From positions 41,989,701-42,053,700 of the forward strand of contig OY292275.1 of assembly GCA_958496175.1 (NCBI GenBank): DNA of 64,000 nt, given 5' to 3'. The notes under the pieces are model-generated. The model was not told the origin of the DNA and did not search any database. It was given only the letters and a program-made list of their open reading frames with translations. The position numbers were made by a program, and so were the translations under genes. This document shows, one piece after another, positions 19,755 through 30,700 of the stretch; within the stretch, counting starts at the first letter, position 1; each line of letters begins with the position of its first letter. Origin of the DNA: Sisyra terminalis. Its lineage: Eukaryota; Arthropoda; Insecta; Neuroptera; Sisyridae.

Positions 19755-22293
19755 AAACAATTGTTCTTTTAACCATTCATGAAATCCGCAGCTTTATTAT
19801 CCAGACTCACATTTCAAAGACATCAATTCGTCGTCGATCAGCTTCACGGATAGTTCAAGTTACCAAAGCGTAGGATAAGGAAAAACGAGTGTATTAACCA
19901 ATCTGAGTTTAGTGGCTTTTATTATGTTGTAATCCACAATTTGGGTAGTTGGGTCACGGCAGATCTAGCCTATATCTCTATTCTCTATGCACTATGATGG
20001 TAGTAGAAGTCTTAAGTTTTCACTTTAAAACTTTAAGTTAAAATCAATTAGTTTGTCATGTAATTTTTTATACAAAGTTTTACCAAAGTAAGGGGTAGCT
20101 AATGCATTTATATTAATCGATTATTCTTTTGCAATAAAATCGTTACTTTGACGCGACTAAAAAAAACCCATGAAAACTAAAAAAAAAATAATCAAATATC
20201 TGATAACAAATAATTAATTGATGACAAAAGACTATCGTTTATTTATCTGGAAACAAATGATGCACGTTGAGGTTGTGGTTTATTGGAATTCAGCTTCAGC
20301 ATCCCTAATGTGGTGACTAATTATATTTATTAAGCAACTTTTTTATGTTTTGATTTGTGAGGGATGCGAAACAAAACAATAACCGGTTCTGATTTTAAGT
20401 CAAGAGTAAAATGCTGCACGTAAGCTAATGGGAAAGGAAAGAAAAATGTAAGTATTATTCAAGGAAAAATTTATGTTTTTTACTAATCGATGGTAGATGC
20501 GTTTATCGTTAGTGTAATTTTAATTTTTTTTTTTTTTGGTTGTCGTTACGAGGAAAAAATCGAGGAATGATTCATTTTAAATGGAAGGGTTTTTGTGGCT
20601 TTTGTCAATGATATGGAAGATTAAGTTGAGGATGAGGTGGAGGAAAGAATGGTGGCGTTTTTATGAAAAACATGCTGACCACAACAATTATTGAATTAAG
20701 TTTGAAATCGGGGCCTAGAACGTCGATGAACTCTTGTGAGAAGAGTGGACAGGAACTTTTCTTTTACTGGTACTATTGGATTGGTAGAGTGGTGTGTGTT
20801 GAATTTTACAGTTAAGGCAATTGATTTTTTTTCTGGTTGTCTCGATCGATATTTTATATTTGATTTGAATTGTGTTTGACTTTATTTATTTCTTTTGATT
20901 TTGTCAAACTTTTGACACCAACTCAACAGGTGTCCTACAAATAATTTTTATCTGATTTCTTATTCAAGTGTGTAAATGATCAACTAAACCTAATGAAATA
21001 TTTGCAGATGTAATTCAAGACGTTTCACTGAGCTTAGCGATTATTCAAGTTACCGTTATGATTTATGTAACGAAAATGAAATTCAATTTAAAAAAAAATC
21101 GGTCGTTAGCCTAATGATTTCCGATTCAAGCGAACCGGACCGGACCGGACGATTGGACATTCCTAATCAAAAAAAAAACCTTAGCCAATTTCGATTTAAT
21201 AGTCACTTTCGAATGAAATTAAACTCACTTCATTGATGATTTCTTAAATCTTTTCCATTTTTTTTCAATTTATAATTCTCAAATATCGAAAATACAAGTT
21301 TAGAATTAGCATATCTCAAATAACACTATCAATGTCCCCTAATCATTTTTTATTGAATTTTTTTTCTACACAAGCAAACTCGTTCAACATATTAGATTGA
21401 CGAGGCCGTAAAATCTAATTTCAGAAGCATAAAAAATTTTATGGACATGTATATTTCCTGATGGACGTGAACTTCCTATGAAAAAAATGTAACAGTACAA
21501 TAAAGATATTAACATAAGAAAGCTTCTTCGGATTACAAAAAGCTTAAATTCTTTAACTGTAGATGCTATAAAATGTTGAGTTAAATAAAAAAATCAACTT
21601 GGGTATGTAAAAATAAATGATCAACAGGTGTTTATTAATTGTCTGTCAAAACTATTATAGTCTATTGTCTTCAGATGAAAAATAAAAACGATTGATAGCT
21701 GTGACTTAATCGAAATAGCTCACAATAGCCTTCGTCTTTTGTTTTTACAGCTAATTTAATTGAAAAATTGAACTTTCATTTTTGAATTTTGCTTTTGTCA
21801 ATTAACTAAAACTATTAACAAGAACTTATAGAGCTTTAGTTGCCTAAGTTTCCTTTAGTTTTGATACTTCGCACATAATTTTACTTGAAATGTTTTGAAA
21901 CTAAGCTCTCATTGTTTAATAATTGCTTTTTTATTTACTTGGTAATGATTGTGAAAGCCTTGATTGTGAAAATTCAAGCCCATTTCCGTGGTGTTTCAAT
22001 AAAGGATCCATCAAATTCCAAATCGTCCTTATCAATTAACGTTTCTTTGGAAAATTTGAATAGTCAATGGTATTTTCATCGCGAAATTTTCCTCAATCAA
22101 CCTTTTTCCGCATGTCTGTTGTTTTTTATTTCTTCTAGAAGTTCCTCATATGAAATAAATGAACGTTTTTAAAGAAGGTAAACATATTATGGTTAATACA
22201 ATGAAGTCTACAAATGTTGATCTTTTGTAATAGTTTTTGTAGGGATATCAAGTAAAACGGAGAATAACAACTTGAAGGAAGCAATCATATGCT
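19755..22293. other. AT-rich non-coding DNA
   Basis: No gene is recognised. A CCGGA pentamer repeats three times near 21137-21151. A few longer open frames (for example 21885-22172) show no motif or composition suggesting protein. Confidence 0.5.
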
Positions 22294-22492
22294 AAAAGCT
22301 TTTTTATCACGGTAAACGGTCAGTAGCGTAGCATGGTGGGTACTGAGGAGAGGCATTGTAATAAAAATCAGGAATATTGTAAACAAAATTTTTTCCACAA
22401 ACTTAAGAAAGATAGAAGAAATATACTTAAAAGCTTTTTTATCAAGGTAAATGGCCAGTAGCGTAGTATGATGAGTACTGAGGGGAGACATG
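22294..22492 (+). repeat. Direct duplication of an element end plus its flank
   Basis: About 63 bp, starting AAAAGCTTTTTTATCA at 22294 and running through CAGTAGCGTAGC into TGAGGAGAGGCAT, is repeated with few changes at 22430-22492, a spacing of 136 bp. The duplicated block spans the host-element junction, so it arose after insertion of the CAGTAGCGTAGC element. Confidence 0.75.
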
Positions 22493-22701
22493 GCCCTATG
22501 TAGCACATTAAAACGGGGCGGCATATTGATGCTGATAATTCCATAAAAGCTTTTGCTTTGAAAAAAATACGAAAAGTACATTTTTAAGTAATTGAAGAAT
22601 TTAAACGTATTTGACTTTTTACAAATTTGTCTAATAATGAAAATAGGGGGCAGCGAATTTACGCTCGACTCTTAGTGGTGAAAACGTACGCTACGCCACT
22701 G
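22321..22701. mobile_element. TIR element, CAGTGGCGTAGC family, copy 2
   Basis: The left end is CAGTAGCGTAGC and the right end GCTACGCCACTG (11 of 12). The flanking 8-mers TAAACGGT and CAATCGGT agree at 6 of 8. The internal wording GGGGCGGC.TATTGA and GATAATTCCAT is shared with the copy at 59917-60111, so these two are one subfamily. It is non-coding and hAT-like by its ends and duplication length. Confidence 0.75.
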
Positions 22702-23034
22702 CAATCGGTACTGTATCAGCCAAGTTCGGTAAATAGTTAAAGTATATTAAAAAATTAAAATTTGGATATATCACGGCTTTCATTCAATCATTATTCTAGG
22801 GGGCTTCTCTAAGAGTTCTTCTGCGCGGCGTCCTAAAATAACTATTGCACACCAGCTATGTTTCTAGTTCCAATTGATCAGGTCTGCTTCTGAAATAAAT
22901 CTCACCCGGCAGCCAATTGCTTCTTTATGTATAATTCTCAACTAATGCCCAGGTGGCCCAAGAAAGCTGAGATGGCTTTGAATCGTAGCTGGTTAAATTG
23001 TAACATTGAGGAGAAAATCATCGATTAGTTATAA
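22702..23034. other. Non-coding DNA, possible unrecognised transposon coding relic
   Basis: The stretch 22790-22990 is less AT-rich than its surroundings. In a minus-strand frame it contains a short protein-like run (CRVRFISEADLINWN) between stops. I cannot assign it to a family. Confidence 0.3.
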
Positions 23035-23039
23035 TAAAA

Positions 23040-23155
23040 AGATCGATCACCTAGGTAACCGATAGATGCTAGGTTCAAATTTCGTAACGGGAAACAGTTT
23101 ACGGCTATTTATAAACCCTAAAGTTTCTAAAAAAAAACGTTACTTAACAAAAACA
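23040..23155 (+). mobile_element. tRNA-derived SINE, degraded copy D
   Basis: It keeps a B-box-like GTTCAAATT, the TATTTATAAACCCTAAAG stretch and an A-rich 3' part, all in family order. The A box is lost (ACCTAGGTAACCG). This is the weakest of the seven copies. Confidence 0.45.
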
Positions 23156-23278
23156 CATCGATGTTAAAGTAGAATGATTATCTTACTTATTTTTACAAGA
23201 ATTTTAACGATTATTTACAATAAACTATAGGGTTTTCAAAAAGCCGTAAATTGTTTCTTCTTACGATTTTTTTTTTAT

Positions 23279-23975
23279 ATAAATCGGCCATCAGGATCTA
23301 GGTCCTATAATCCGATTTGATGACCGGAGCTGACGTGATGGAGATCACTCCCAGTGGAGGAATCTCCCTATGCCTCTACTTGATCACTAGGCACTTTTCT
23401 TTTTAGCTTTCTTTCATTTTGGTGCTCCAAAAGTGGCGGAATCAGGGGATTTGAGTGTTAACTCAACTTTCCAAAATGATTGGTCGTACGTACGGTAATG
23501 GAGTCGGTGACTGATGAGATGTGTAAGTCTCTTCGGAGAGTCTCATTTGTGACATACCATGGAGCATCTGCCAACTGTCTCAGGATCTTTGATTGGGTGG
23601 CCTTGATTAATTTAATGCTTGACTTGCTGGCAGAGCCCCACAGCTCAATACCGTACGACCAGATTGGCACTATTACTGCTTTGTATATAAGTAGTTTATC
23701 CTCAAGGGGAAGTTTAGAGCTCCTACCTAACAGCCAGTATAACCGTTTGAACCTCTTGTTAATATATTTGCGTTTTTGGATGATGCGAGATTTCCAGGTC
23801 AGCCTCCTGTCCAGGTGAACACCAAAGTATTTGACGGTGTCGGACGATGGGATCTCAGTTGAGTCCAGATTGACCGGGGGGGCCGTTCCTTTCCTGAGAG
23901 TGAAGATCACTTGGACTGATTTGGACTTATTTATAGTGATTTTCCATCTTACGAAATTTGAATCTAGCATCTATC
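23279..23975 (-). pseudogene. Jockey-clade LINE, 5'-truncated ORF2 C-terminus with short 3' UTR
   Basis: From about 23965 on the minus strand the frame reads VRWKITINKSKSVQVIFTLR, then TVKYFGVHLDRRLTWKS, LLIYKAVIVPIWSYGIELWG, ADAPWYVTNETLRRDL and TTNHFGKLS. A TAA at 23458-23460 interrupts it; the same frame then continues for 29 codons (HSNPLIPPLLEHQNERKLKR) to a natural-looking stop at 23368-23370. So the protein end is intact apart from one nonsense change. A 3' UTR of about 90 bp ends in an A run (poly-T on the plus strand near 23271-23279). The catalytic palm and endonuclease are missing. It is a different subfamily from the 8.6-kb copy. Confidence 0.85.
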
Positions 23976-25766
23976 AGTGAACAAGATGACCATACCTTGG
24001 TCATTTGTCTACCAAAATTTAGTAAGATAATAATTCCATAACATAGATTAAGTCAAATATTGATCTATATGGCTATATGGAATACCACTTATTTTGGCAA
24101 ATGATCTGTACAAAATAAAGGGTAGGAAGGTAAAGTTTCGATATCACCCTGAAAAGTATACTTTGTATTTAAGAGAAGTTTTATAGAAAACCAAAAGCTT
24201 TATTCTTAGACTTTTTATGACTCCTAAAGTTAATTGTAAATAATTTTTGTAAGGTTTTTTTTTAAGATAATTCCAAATTTCTTTTATTTTAAATTAAGAA
24301 CAATCTTATAATTTTTGCATATTTCTTAATTGGAACTGTTGTAATTTGTCAAAGCGTTTAAAGAAGCGAAAAATAAGTTTTTATGTAAATTTTTATAATA
24401 ATCATAGCCAGACATCTGCAGAAAAACGCTTCAATTTGCATAAATTTAAAGCACAAAGTTTTGAAAACAGAAAAAAAAATGGTACGAGGAAACGAAAGGA
24501 AGAAACTGTTCTCGTTATTATTATGATGGCAAGTTTATGCAAATTCGAAATGGGGCGAACATTTAAAACAATTAGTGTAAAAATCATTTTCAACAAGTAA
24601 GTGATCCCTGGTACAAATGAAGCCGAAGTGCAGAATAAAAAGAACAGTTCGCTTTTTTTTTCTTTCTTCAAATGTGTACTTACCAATGTTTCTTTGAATT
24701 TGCTCTTTTTCTGTTTAGTATGAGTGCGTTGTATGAGGCTCCAGTCTACTCGGCAGTCACACCGTAATCATCACATGTGTAAAATGTATTTGAATAATGC
24801 CTATATAATATTATGGTTAAGCATATTCTTCCTGTTCCATCAACATCTCTTCATTTTCGTTTTCTTCGTCTTGCGTCTTCTGTACGTATAGGAGCGCGTA
24901 TGGGAGAATATTTTTGCCGTTGGCAGCAAATTCAATTCAGAGAATATGAAAACGAGCGATCCAATGTGCAGTTTGAGAGAAAAGTGCAGAAAAAATATTT
25001 TCACTTTGCCCGACTGAATAATAATAAGTGTATTGAATTTTTTCCTCATTTCAAGCAACTCTCTATATAAATATAAATGCATATACGTACAATATGTACA
25101 GAGTATGTCGCTGCACTCGCATTGTATACTTATTCGAAATATTCTTTAAAATAAAAATAAATAATATGTGAACGTTCTCGTTTTGAATTTTACATAACGT
25201 ACATTACATGTTATGGGTATGGTACATACGTTATATTGGGAAGAAATGAAAGAACCAACGAGCGAGCAAACGTGCATTACAATTACGTAATTGTGTACGT
25301 TTTCTTGACTTTACCTTACATAAATAAGATGTAAATGTACAAAGCAAAGGCTCTCTCTCATATCGTATGTACACACATATATGAATATATATCATTTCTG
25401 CTTATAGTTTGCTTCTTTACTTTGTCGCCATAAACCATACGAATTGTTCGGAAAAAAGTAAACCTTTTGTACTGTTTAATTTCACATTTGCTTGGAATAA
25501 CAAATGAAGAGTAAATTAAAAAAATATCTAAGAAAATAAACCGACTTCAAATTGAACTGACAAGACGGAAGAAACTTAATCATATAGAATTCTTGTAAAC
25601 GAGAAATTAATGAAGAAAGCTTAAATATTTTAAATTGGTTCCAAACCAAAACAGAGGACAAAACTGTAACAGTTAATTTGGTTTTCCAGTTTTATCATCA
25701 CACGTTAAAATCTTTCTGATCAATCATCCTTGTTGGACTACTTTTTGGGTTACTCCAAATTCGATT
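23976..25766. other. AT-rich non-coding DNA
   Basis: No gene is recognised. Around 24390-25080 there are several overlapping open frames on both strands without motifs, plus an octamer ATGCAAAT at 24537-24544. I treat these frames as chance. Confidence 0.45.
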
Positions 25767-26030
25767 GGCAATCGAAATACGTATGTGGGCAATACGTCAC
25801 GAATATTTTTGTTTGAACTTCTGTTCAAATTTTTGTTGGTGGTATGATTTTTATATATTATTATATTAAGTTTATATATTATTATATTAAATTTGTATAT
25901 TATTATGTTAAATTATACTACATAAATTGGACTGTAATATATTTTATGTATTATACATTGTATACACAGTATAACTGTTCAAAGTCAGCGAAAAAATCTT
26001 ATTTTGATTAGAAAAAGTAATATTTCCTAC
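25767..26030. repeat. Partial copy of the TIR element at 48.9-49.3 kb, with a 21-bp minisatellite
   Basis: GGCAATCGAAATACG.AT.TGGGCAAT, TTTGTTTGAACTT.TGTTCAAA, the TACATAAATT/AATATATTTTAT stretch and GTTCAAAGTCAGCGAAAA all recur in the same order at 49150-49320. Only the right half is present here. Between them about three tandem units like TTATATATTATTATATTAA (25845-25915) expand this copy. Confidence 0.7.
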
Positions 26031-26080
26031 TTTTAATTCATGATTCGCAGATGGAAATATAGTTGATGATACGTCCTAAC

Positions 26081-26320
26081 AGCTAGGCTGCGCTAAAAGC
26101 GTTAAGAATGCCCCAGTAAACTCCAAACTACTTTGGAAGTGCCAGCATCTCTTTACTGGTTTGGCCGCCAAAAATCAACCAATACTGAGTTGGATGCCGG
26201 GCTATAATGGACATACTGGGAAACCAAAAAGCAGATGTTCTTGTCCGTTGAGAAGCGGTAAAATCATTCGTTGGTCCAGAACCGGGTTTGGAGTCTCAAG
26301 TTTAACGGTAAGAAAAACTA
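26081..26320 (+). pseudogene. LINE RNase H domain relic
   Basis: In successive frames it reads S-stop-AALKAL, then VNSKLLWKCQHLFTGLAAKN and LSWMPGYNGHTG, then NQKADVLV and SFVGPEPGLESQ. This is the order of RNase H in several insect LINEs: SDSQAALKAL, SKLVWEC, LxWVPGHxGIxGNExAD, then a PEP tail. The SDS aspartate has become Asn, and at least two frameshifts and two stops are visible, so it is inactive. No RT sequence is recognisable next to it. Confidence 0.7.
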
Positions 26321-26393
26321 TCAAAGAGTGGTTTTAAACAAATCATTGATCCTTGTTGATCAATATGATGGATAAAAACACAGCAAAAGAATC

Positions 26394-26820
26394 GGTATAA
26401 GCTTGGATCAGGAACGTCCAGATATTCCGAACTGTAGGTAACTATTCCGAATGGGTACGTATTGTTCATTCGAATGCAATATGTACGTAAACTTTGACAA
26501 TCCAGAAATGAAGAAGCGACGCTTATTTTTATTATGACCCGATTTGATCGCGAATTAAATTAAAACAAAGTCGAAAATGCAACGTTGCCAAATTGTGGGT
26601 GTGCTGAAGTGTACTTGCCCAAAGTAGACTTTATTTAGAAAATTTAATTTTACATAATACAATATAAATACATATTTGAAAATAACAATCATTACTTTAT
26701 TTCTGACATGTCAAAATTTACGTACAAAAAGCATTCGAGTGAACAATACCTACAGGAATAATATCGAAACCACTCAAAAACAATTCTCAAATTTCGACGT
26801 TCCTGATCCAAGCTTATACC
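26394..26820. mobile_element. MITE copy 2, Merlin-like, perfect 8-bp duplication
   Basis: It starts GGTATAAGCTTGG and ends CCAAGCTTATACC, with the first 25 bp of each end perfectly inverted and weaker matching to about 150 bp. AAAGAATC flanks it at 26386-26393 and 26821-26828. It is 427 bp, shorter than the 4.4-kb copy because the left half of the internal palindrome is deleted. No ORF is present. This copy fixes the family's true termini and duplication length. Confidence 0.92.
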
Positions 26821-27045
26821 AAAGAATCATGAACGATCCTTGTTGAAAAATGAAAAATATATCAGTTTAAATATTAAATTTAAGGAAATCATAAGCCAGA
26901 TTGGTGACAGACTTCATAACCGCTCATTGTGCCTTGAGAAAGCATCTTTATATTTTTGGGGTAATTTGGTTCAGACTGTGGTTCAGTTATATTTCAAATA
27001 ACTAAAGACTTTCTCCAAAAAAATTTGAATTGTGGTGGCGAAAAT

Positions 27046-27191
27046 AATCATAAGCTAGATAATCAAAAACCAGTGGAAGAACCATGCAGATAAAGTAGAG
27101 AGGACGTTCCCACTAACAGCCAATCACAGCTGGATTATCGAAAATCAAAGGAAGAACCTTGAAGAAAAGAGAATGGGCGTTCCCACCAACG
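27046..27191 (+). repeat. Tandem duplication, ~75-bp unit, two copies
   Basis: The units start at about 27046 and 27122 and share AGCT.GAT.ATC.AAAA, GGAAGAACC.TG and the end CGTTCCCAC.AAC. The unit is less AT-rich than its surroundings. Its origin is unknown. Confidence 0.65.
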
Positions 27192-27199
27192 AATTGACC

Positions 27200-30100
27200 A
27201 AAAAACATTTCAATTTCGGAGGACATAAACATTCAAAAGTAAAAGTTTGTTCAGAAATATCTATGTATTTTTAAAAACTCATTAATAAGTGATTTTATGA
27301 ATTTTTGTATGCATTTGGGTTTTAGTATGTTCAATGTTCTTATACGTATAATTTTAAACTAGTAAAACAAAATGTTTATTTAAAAAACGCACTTAATTTA
27401 TTATAACCAAGCATAAGTGTGTGTATTTAATTATATCCATATAAATAATTAATAATGAACCAATTTAACCGATACTATTTACTTTCGCAATTCAATTTTA
27501 GGTGGTACAAAGTTCATCGAGTCCTCTAGTAATAAGAAAACGTAAATGCATTATTTTCTGTTGACTAGAAAAATGAAAGAAAAAAGTGGTGAGAAAAATT
27601 GTTTAACCAACTTTGATTGTCACATTTTCTTAGATCTATCGACCCTTTTTCCCACACTAAGTGACACCCTGTCCATTTCCTTGTTTGTAAACTTATCTTA
27701 TGAACGGTCCACATTAAGAATTACTTCAGTTTTCTAAGACTGTTCATTAAGATATTCTGACTTCTTCAGGCAAATAACTACTTAGAATCCCCTCCGCTAA
27801 GCAATCAGTTTAAAATTATTTAAACTTGAAACAGCCAGAATTCCTGACACAAAGTTGTGCTTTCAATGCTTTTTTAAAAAAGTTTTTGGAAAGTTTTTAT
27901 ATAAAGTTAGATTTTTTTTTAAGCAAGTATAGCACAATACACATTTTTGGCCATTATTTTAGTGTTTTATAAGGTTTAATTTATAATGAAATACCAGTTA
28001 TTTTTTGTGTGACAAACCGATTAAAATATTATGTATATTTTTGATTGAATTATATTTTGATGTGATTAATTAAAAGATCATTTCTTTAGCTTACCTCAAT
28101 TTTGTGACAATGTGGTGACAATTACCGAAACCGTTTTTTGACTCATAGTGTCGATGAGTAATCTTCCAGAAATGGTTAATTTCCTTGTAAAAGATACAAA
28201 ATATTTAAGCATTAGTTAAGTTGAACATTTTGTTTATGTTGATTCTTACGTATAATGTGTTAGAGAATTAAAGATATAAGTTATTGAATTCTTTGGGTGG
28301 TCTTTTCTTTGGCAAGATCATAATCAATCATTTGGTGTCATAGAAATTTCATTGTTGAACAAAACTGTTTTTTTCGATCATATAATAGGAAAAAAATTTA
28401 GAGCAGCTCTAGCGACATATTGTAATTATTAGCGCGTCCCATGGGAGAGCGAATTTCCGACTCCTCTCATTTTAATTTGATTTGAAACGGGAATTTTGAT
28501 TCATTCAAGGAATGGATCTCTCTATGTTTTTTTCTTTTTCTATTGTAATGATTTAATCGTTGTTATTAATACGCTATTTTATCATGCTGGCCTCACCGTA
28601 ACAGTACTTGAGAATCTTTTCAAAAGAGACACATCTTTTTTTCTCTTTGGAACATTGAAATTAGTGATAATTTATGGGATTTTTTTCTATTCATATAAAT
28701 GCCTGATCTTAACTGTTGTAGGGAAATTAGTGGTAATTATAAGGAAATATTATGGTTATTGCTGATTTGGAGTAATTAAGTTGCTTATTTTCATAAAAAA
28801 TGTATTTTTACAAATTAGCCGAGTCGAAAATTATAACCTTTTTGACCCGATGTGAAGTTTATAAATGCCTACTTTTCTAGGCTTTTATTTGAAAATTCGG
28901 TCGAAAGGAATTTGAAGTTTTGTTCTTTATACTCTTTGTTGTAATTCCTTTGGTAGTTTTTTCATTGAAAATTCTCGTTGTTAAATGGAAATTAAAAGTA
29001 TTGAATAAATTATTGATTTGTTTGCTTGATTGATTAGGTTGCGTTTGATGAGATCATTAAATGCAATTAAGCATTAAAGTAATCGAAATAAATAATTCCA
29101 CATTGCGTCAGTATTCGCGAATAACGAACATCGCAAATCAATCTTGATGAAAAATGCGCCATTGCCATTGCCATCAGAATAATATATCAATTATTAATCG
29201 AACTCATTGATGATTTATTAATAAAATAGGACCAACGTATGTGATCGATTCAAATCGCGTCCAATTCGAAGAAGCATCGAAGGGTGAAACGAACTTTTTG
29301 CTTTCAACAACTTAATCGATTCCGTTGGCCAGGGAAGCCCGAAACGATAAGATGGAAGAAAAAAATGAATAAAACAAAGCTCGCTTTTCGACAGAAACAA
29401 ATCGACTCACACACGGCCAAATTAATTCGGAGTGGCTTCGAATTTTCGGACCAAACTCCTGCTGATTTCGCCAAATTAGAAATCAATGGTCGTCCGCTCG
29501 GTCTGTCGACTTGTCCGACACTTGAAATTATTTTTTTCAGTTTATTTTTTTATTTTTTTATTTAGTCTCCGTGTGAAGCCTCAAAATCCTCGTGAAAGAC
29601 ATTGAACTTTGCGTCGCTGTTTGATTTACTTTTGACAATTTTTTTTTCTTTAAAATCAAAACCACTTGATATTATCAATCATAATCTTGATCTTTGTTTT
29701 ACGGTTAAAAAAATTTGGATGAAAATTATCGGAATACCTTCAAAGTATCAATTTCGTTTTTGAAAATCTTATGGTCCCCAACCAGACATAAAAAAGTTAC
29801 ACTTATTTACAATCTTATTTAGTTATTTTTTTCAATTTTTCCTTGCACATAGATATAAACTTAAAGAGCTAAAGAAAAAATTAACACACAAGTCAATATA
29901 TTCAAAAAAGAATTGGATTTGAAGAAAGAACAGAAGAAGAGGGTTTCTGATTTTTGTGGAATTAAAAAATATGGCAGAAAGTAAACCTCGCAAAAAATAC
30001 ATTACTCTTCTTTTTTTAATGAAAAAACAACAAAATGCTACGATAAATGCTCCATAATTTTCATCAAAAACTTCTCAAAAAATGGTACTCTTTTTCTATT

Positions 30101-30310
30101 GTCGCTGTAAAAAAGTATAGTCAAATAAAATAATGTATTTTACTTCGTTACATTTTGAAGAGAGATATTATGTTTCTTGTCTATCTTTCCGCCAATCAAA
30201 ATTGGTTTATTTTAGAAAATTTTATATGAATTTTAAAATTTAAACTTTGGGAAAAAGCTCTACCGGTCGCTGGATCAGCAATCTCAGTTTTTCCTGAAGA
30301 ACGAGGTTTT
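27200..30310. other. AT-rich non-coding DNA
   Basis: No gene is recognised. The segment about 29080-29570 has higher complexity and overlapping open frames on both strands, but no start context, splice sites or domain I can support. It may be regulatory or unique host DNA. Confidence 0.45.
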
Positions 30311-30319
30311 TTTTGAGAA

Positions 30320-30473
30320 ATTATTTACCATGACTTTATAACTACTAAGATCTTTAGCGACGTTAGGGTTAATAAAAATCATAATAAAGAAATATTGAAA
30401 ATTTGCTCGATACGAGGATCAAACCCAACATTTACCAGTTTTGGAGTGATCACTTTGACCACGCGGTCACCAG
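30320..30473 (-). mobile_element. tRNA-derived SINE, copy E
   Basis: Minus-strand order: a degraded A box (GACCGCGTGGTC), TCCAAAACTGGTAAATG, a B-box-like GGTTTGATCCTCGTATCGAG, TTTCAATATTTCTTTATTA, ACGTCGCTAAAGATCTTAGT and AGTTATAAAGTCATGGTAAATAA. It is colinear with the copy at 16977-17140. The head faces a Jockey relic that starts about 15 bp further on, as also happens at 8.4-8.6 kb. Confidence 0.8.
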
Positions 30474-30486
30474 TAAGTTGAACAAG

Positions 30487-30700
30487 GTTTTGATTTATAT
30501 AATAATAATTCTGCCAACCTGCATATACGCAATCGAGCTGTGGGCCTCTGCTCGTAAATCTAACAATTAAATCATCGAAATTTTACAATCAAAAATACTT
30601 GTATAACTGACAGGTGCCCCATGGTACATAAAAAATGCAATGATCCACAATGACCTAAACAATAAATTAGTATTGGAGGCATCAAAATTTCGACAGGCTC
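30487..30700 (+). pseudogene. Jockey-clade LINE relic
   Basis: The frame reads VLIYIIIILPTCIYAIELWA, then ARKSNN, stop, IIEILQSKILV, stop, LTGAPWYIKNAMIHNDLN. This aligns with LLIYKAVIVPIWSYGIELWG...ILRQLADAPWYVTNE of the 23.5-kb copy. Two in-frame stops and a lost tail mark it as dead. The open frame beyond about 30700 no longer resembles Jockey. Confidence 0.7.

Noticed and set aside
23480..23818. 112-codon plus-strand ORF
   Set aside because: It is the antisense shadow of the Jockey fragment at 23279-23975.
24390..25082. Several ORFs of 80-94 codons on both strands
   Set aside because: No motif, no splice context and overlapping on both strands; most likely chance.
29284..29565. 93-codon ORF in a more complex segment
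   Set aside because: It overlaps a minus-strand frame, ends in a T-rich run and shows no domain or splice evidence.
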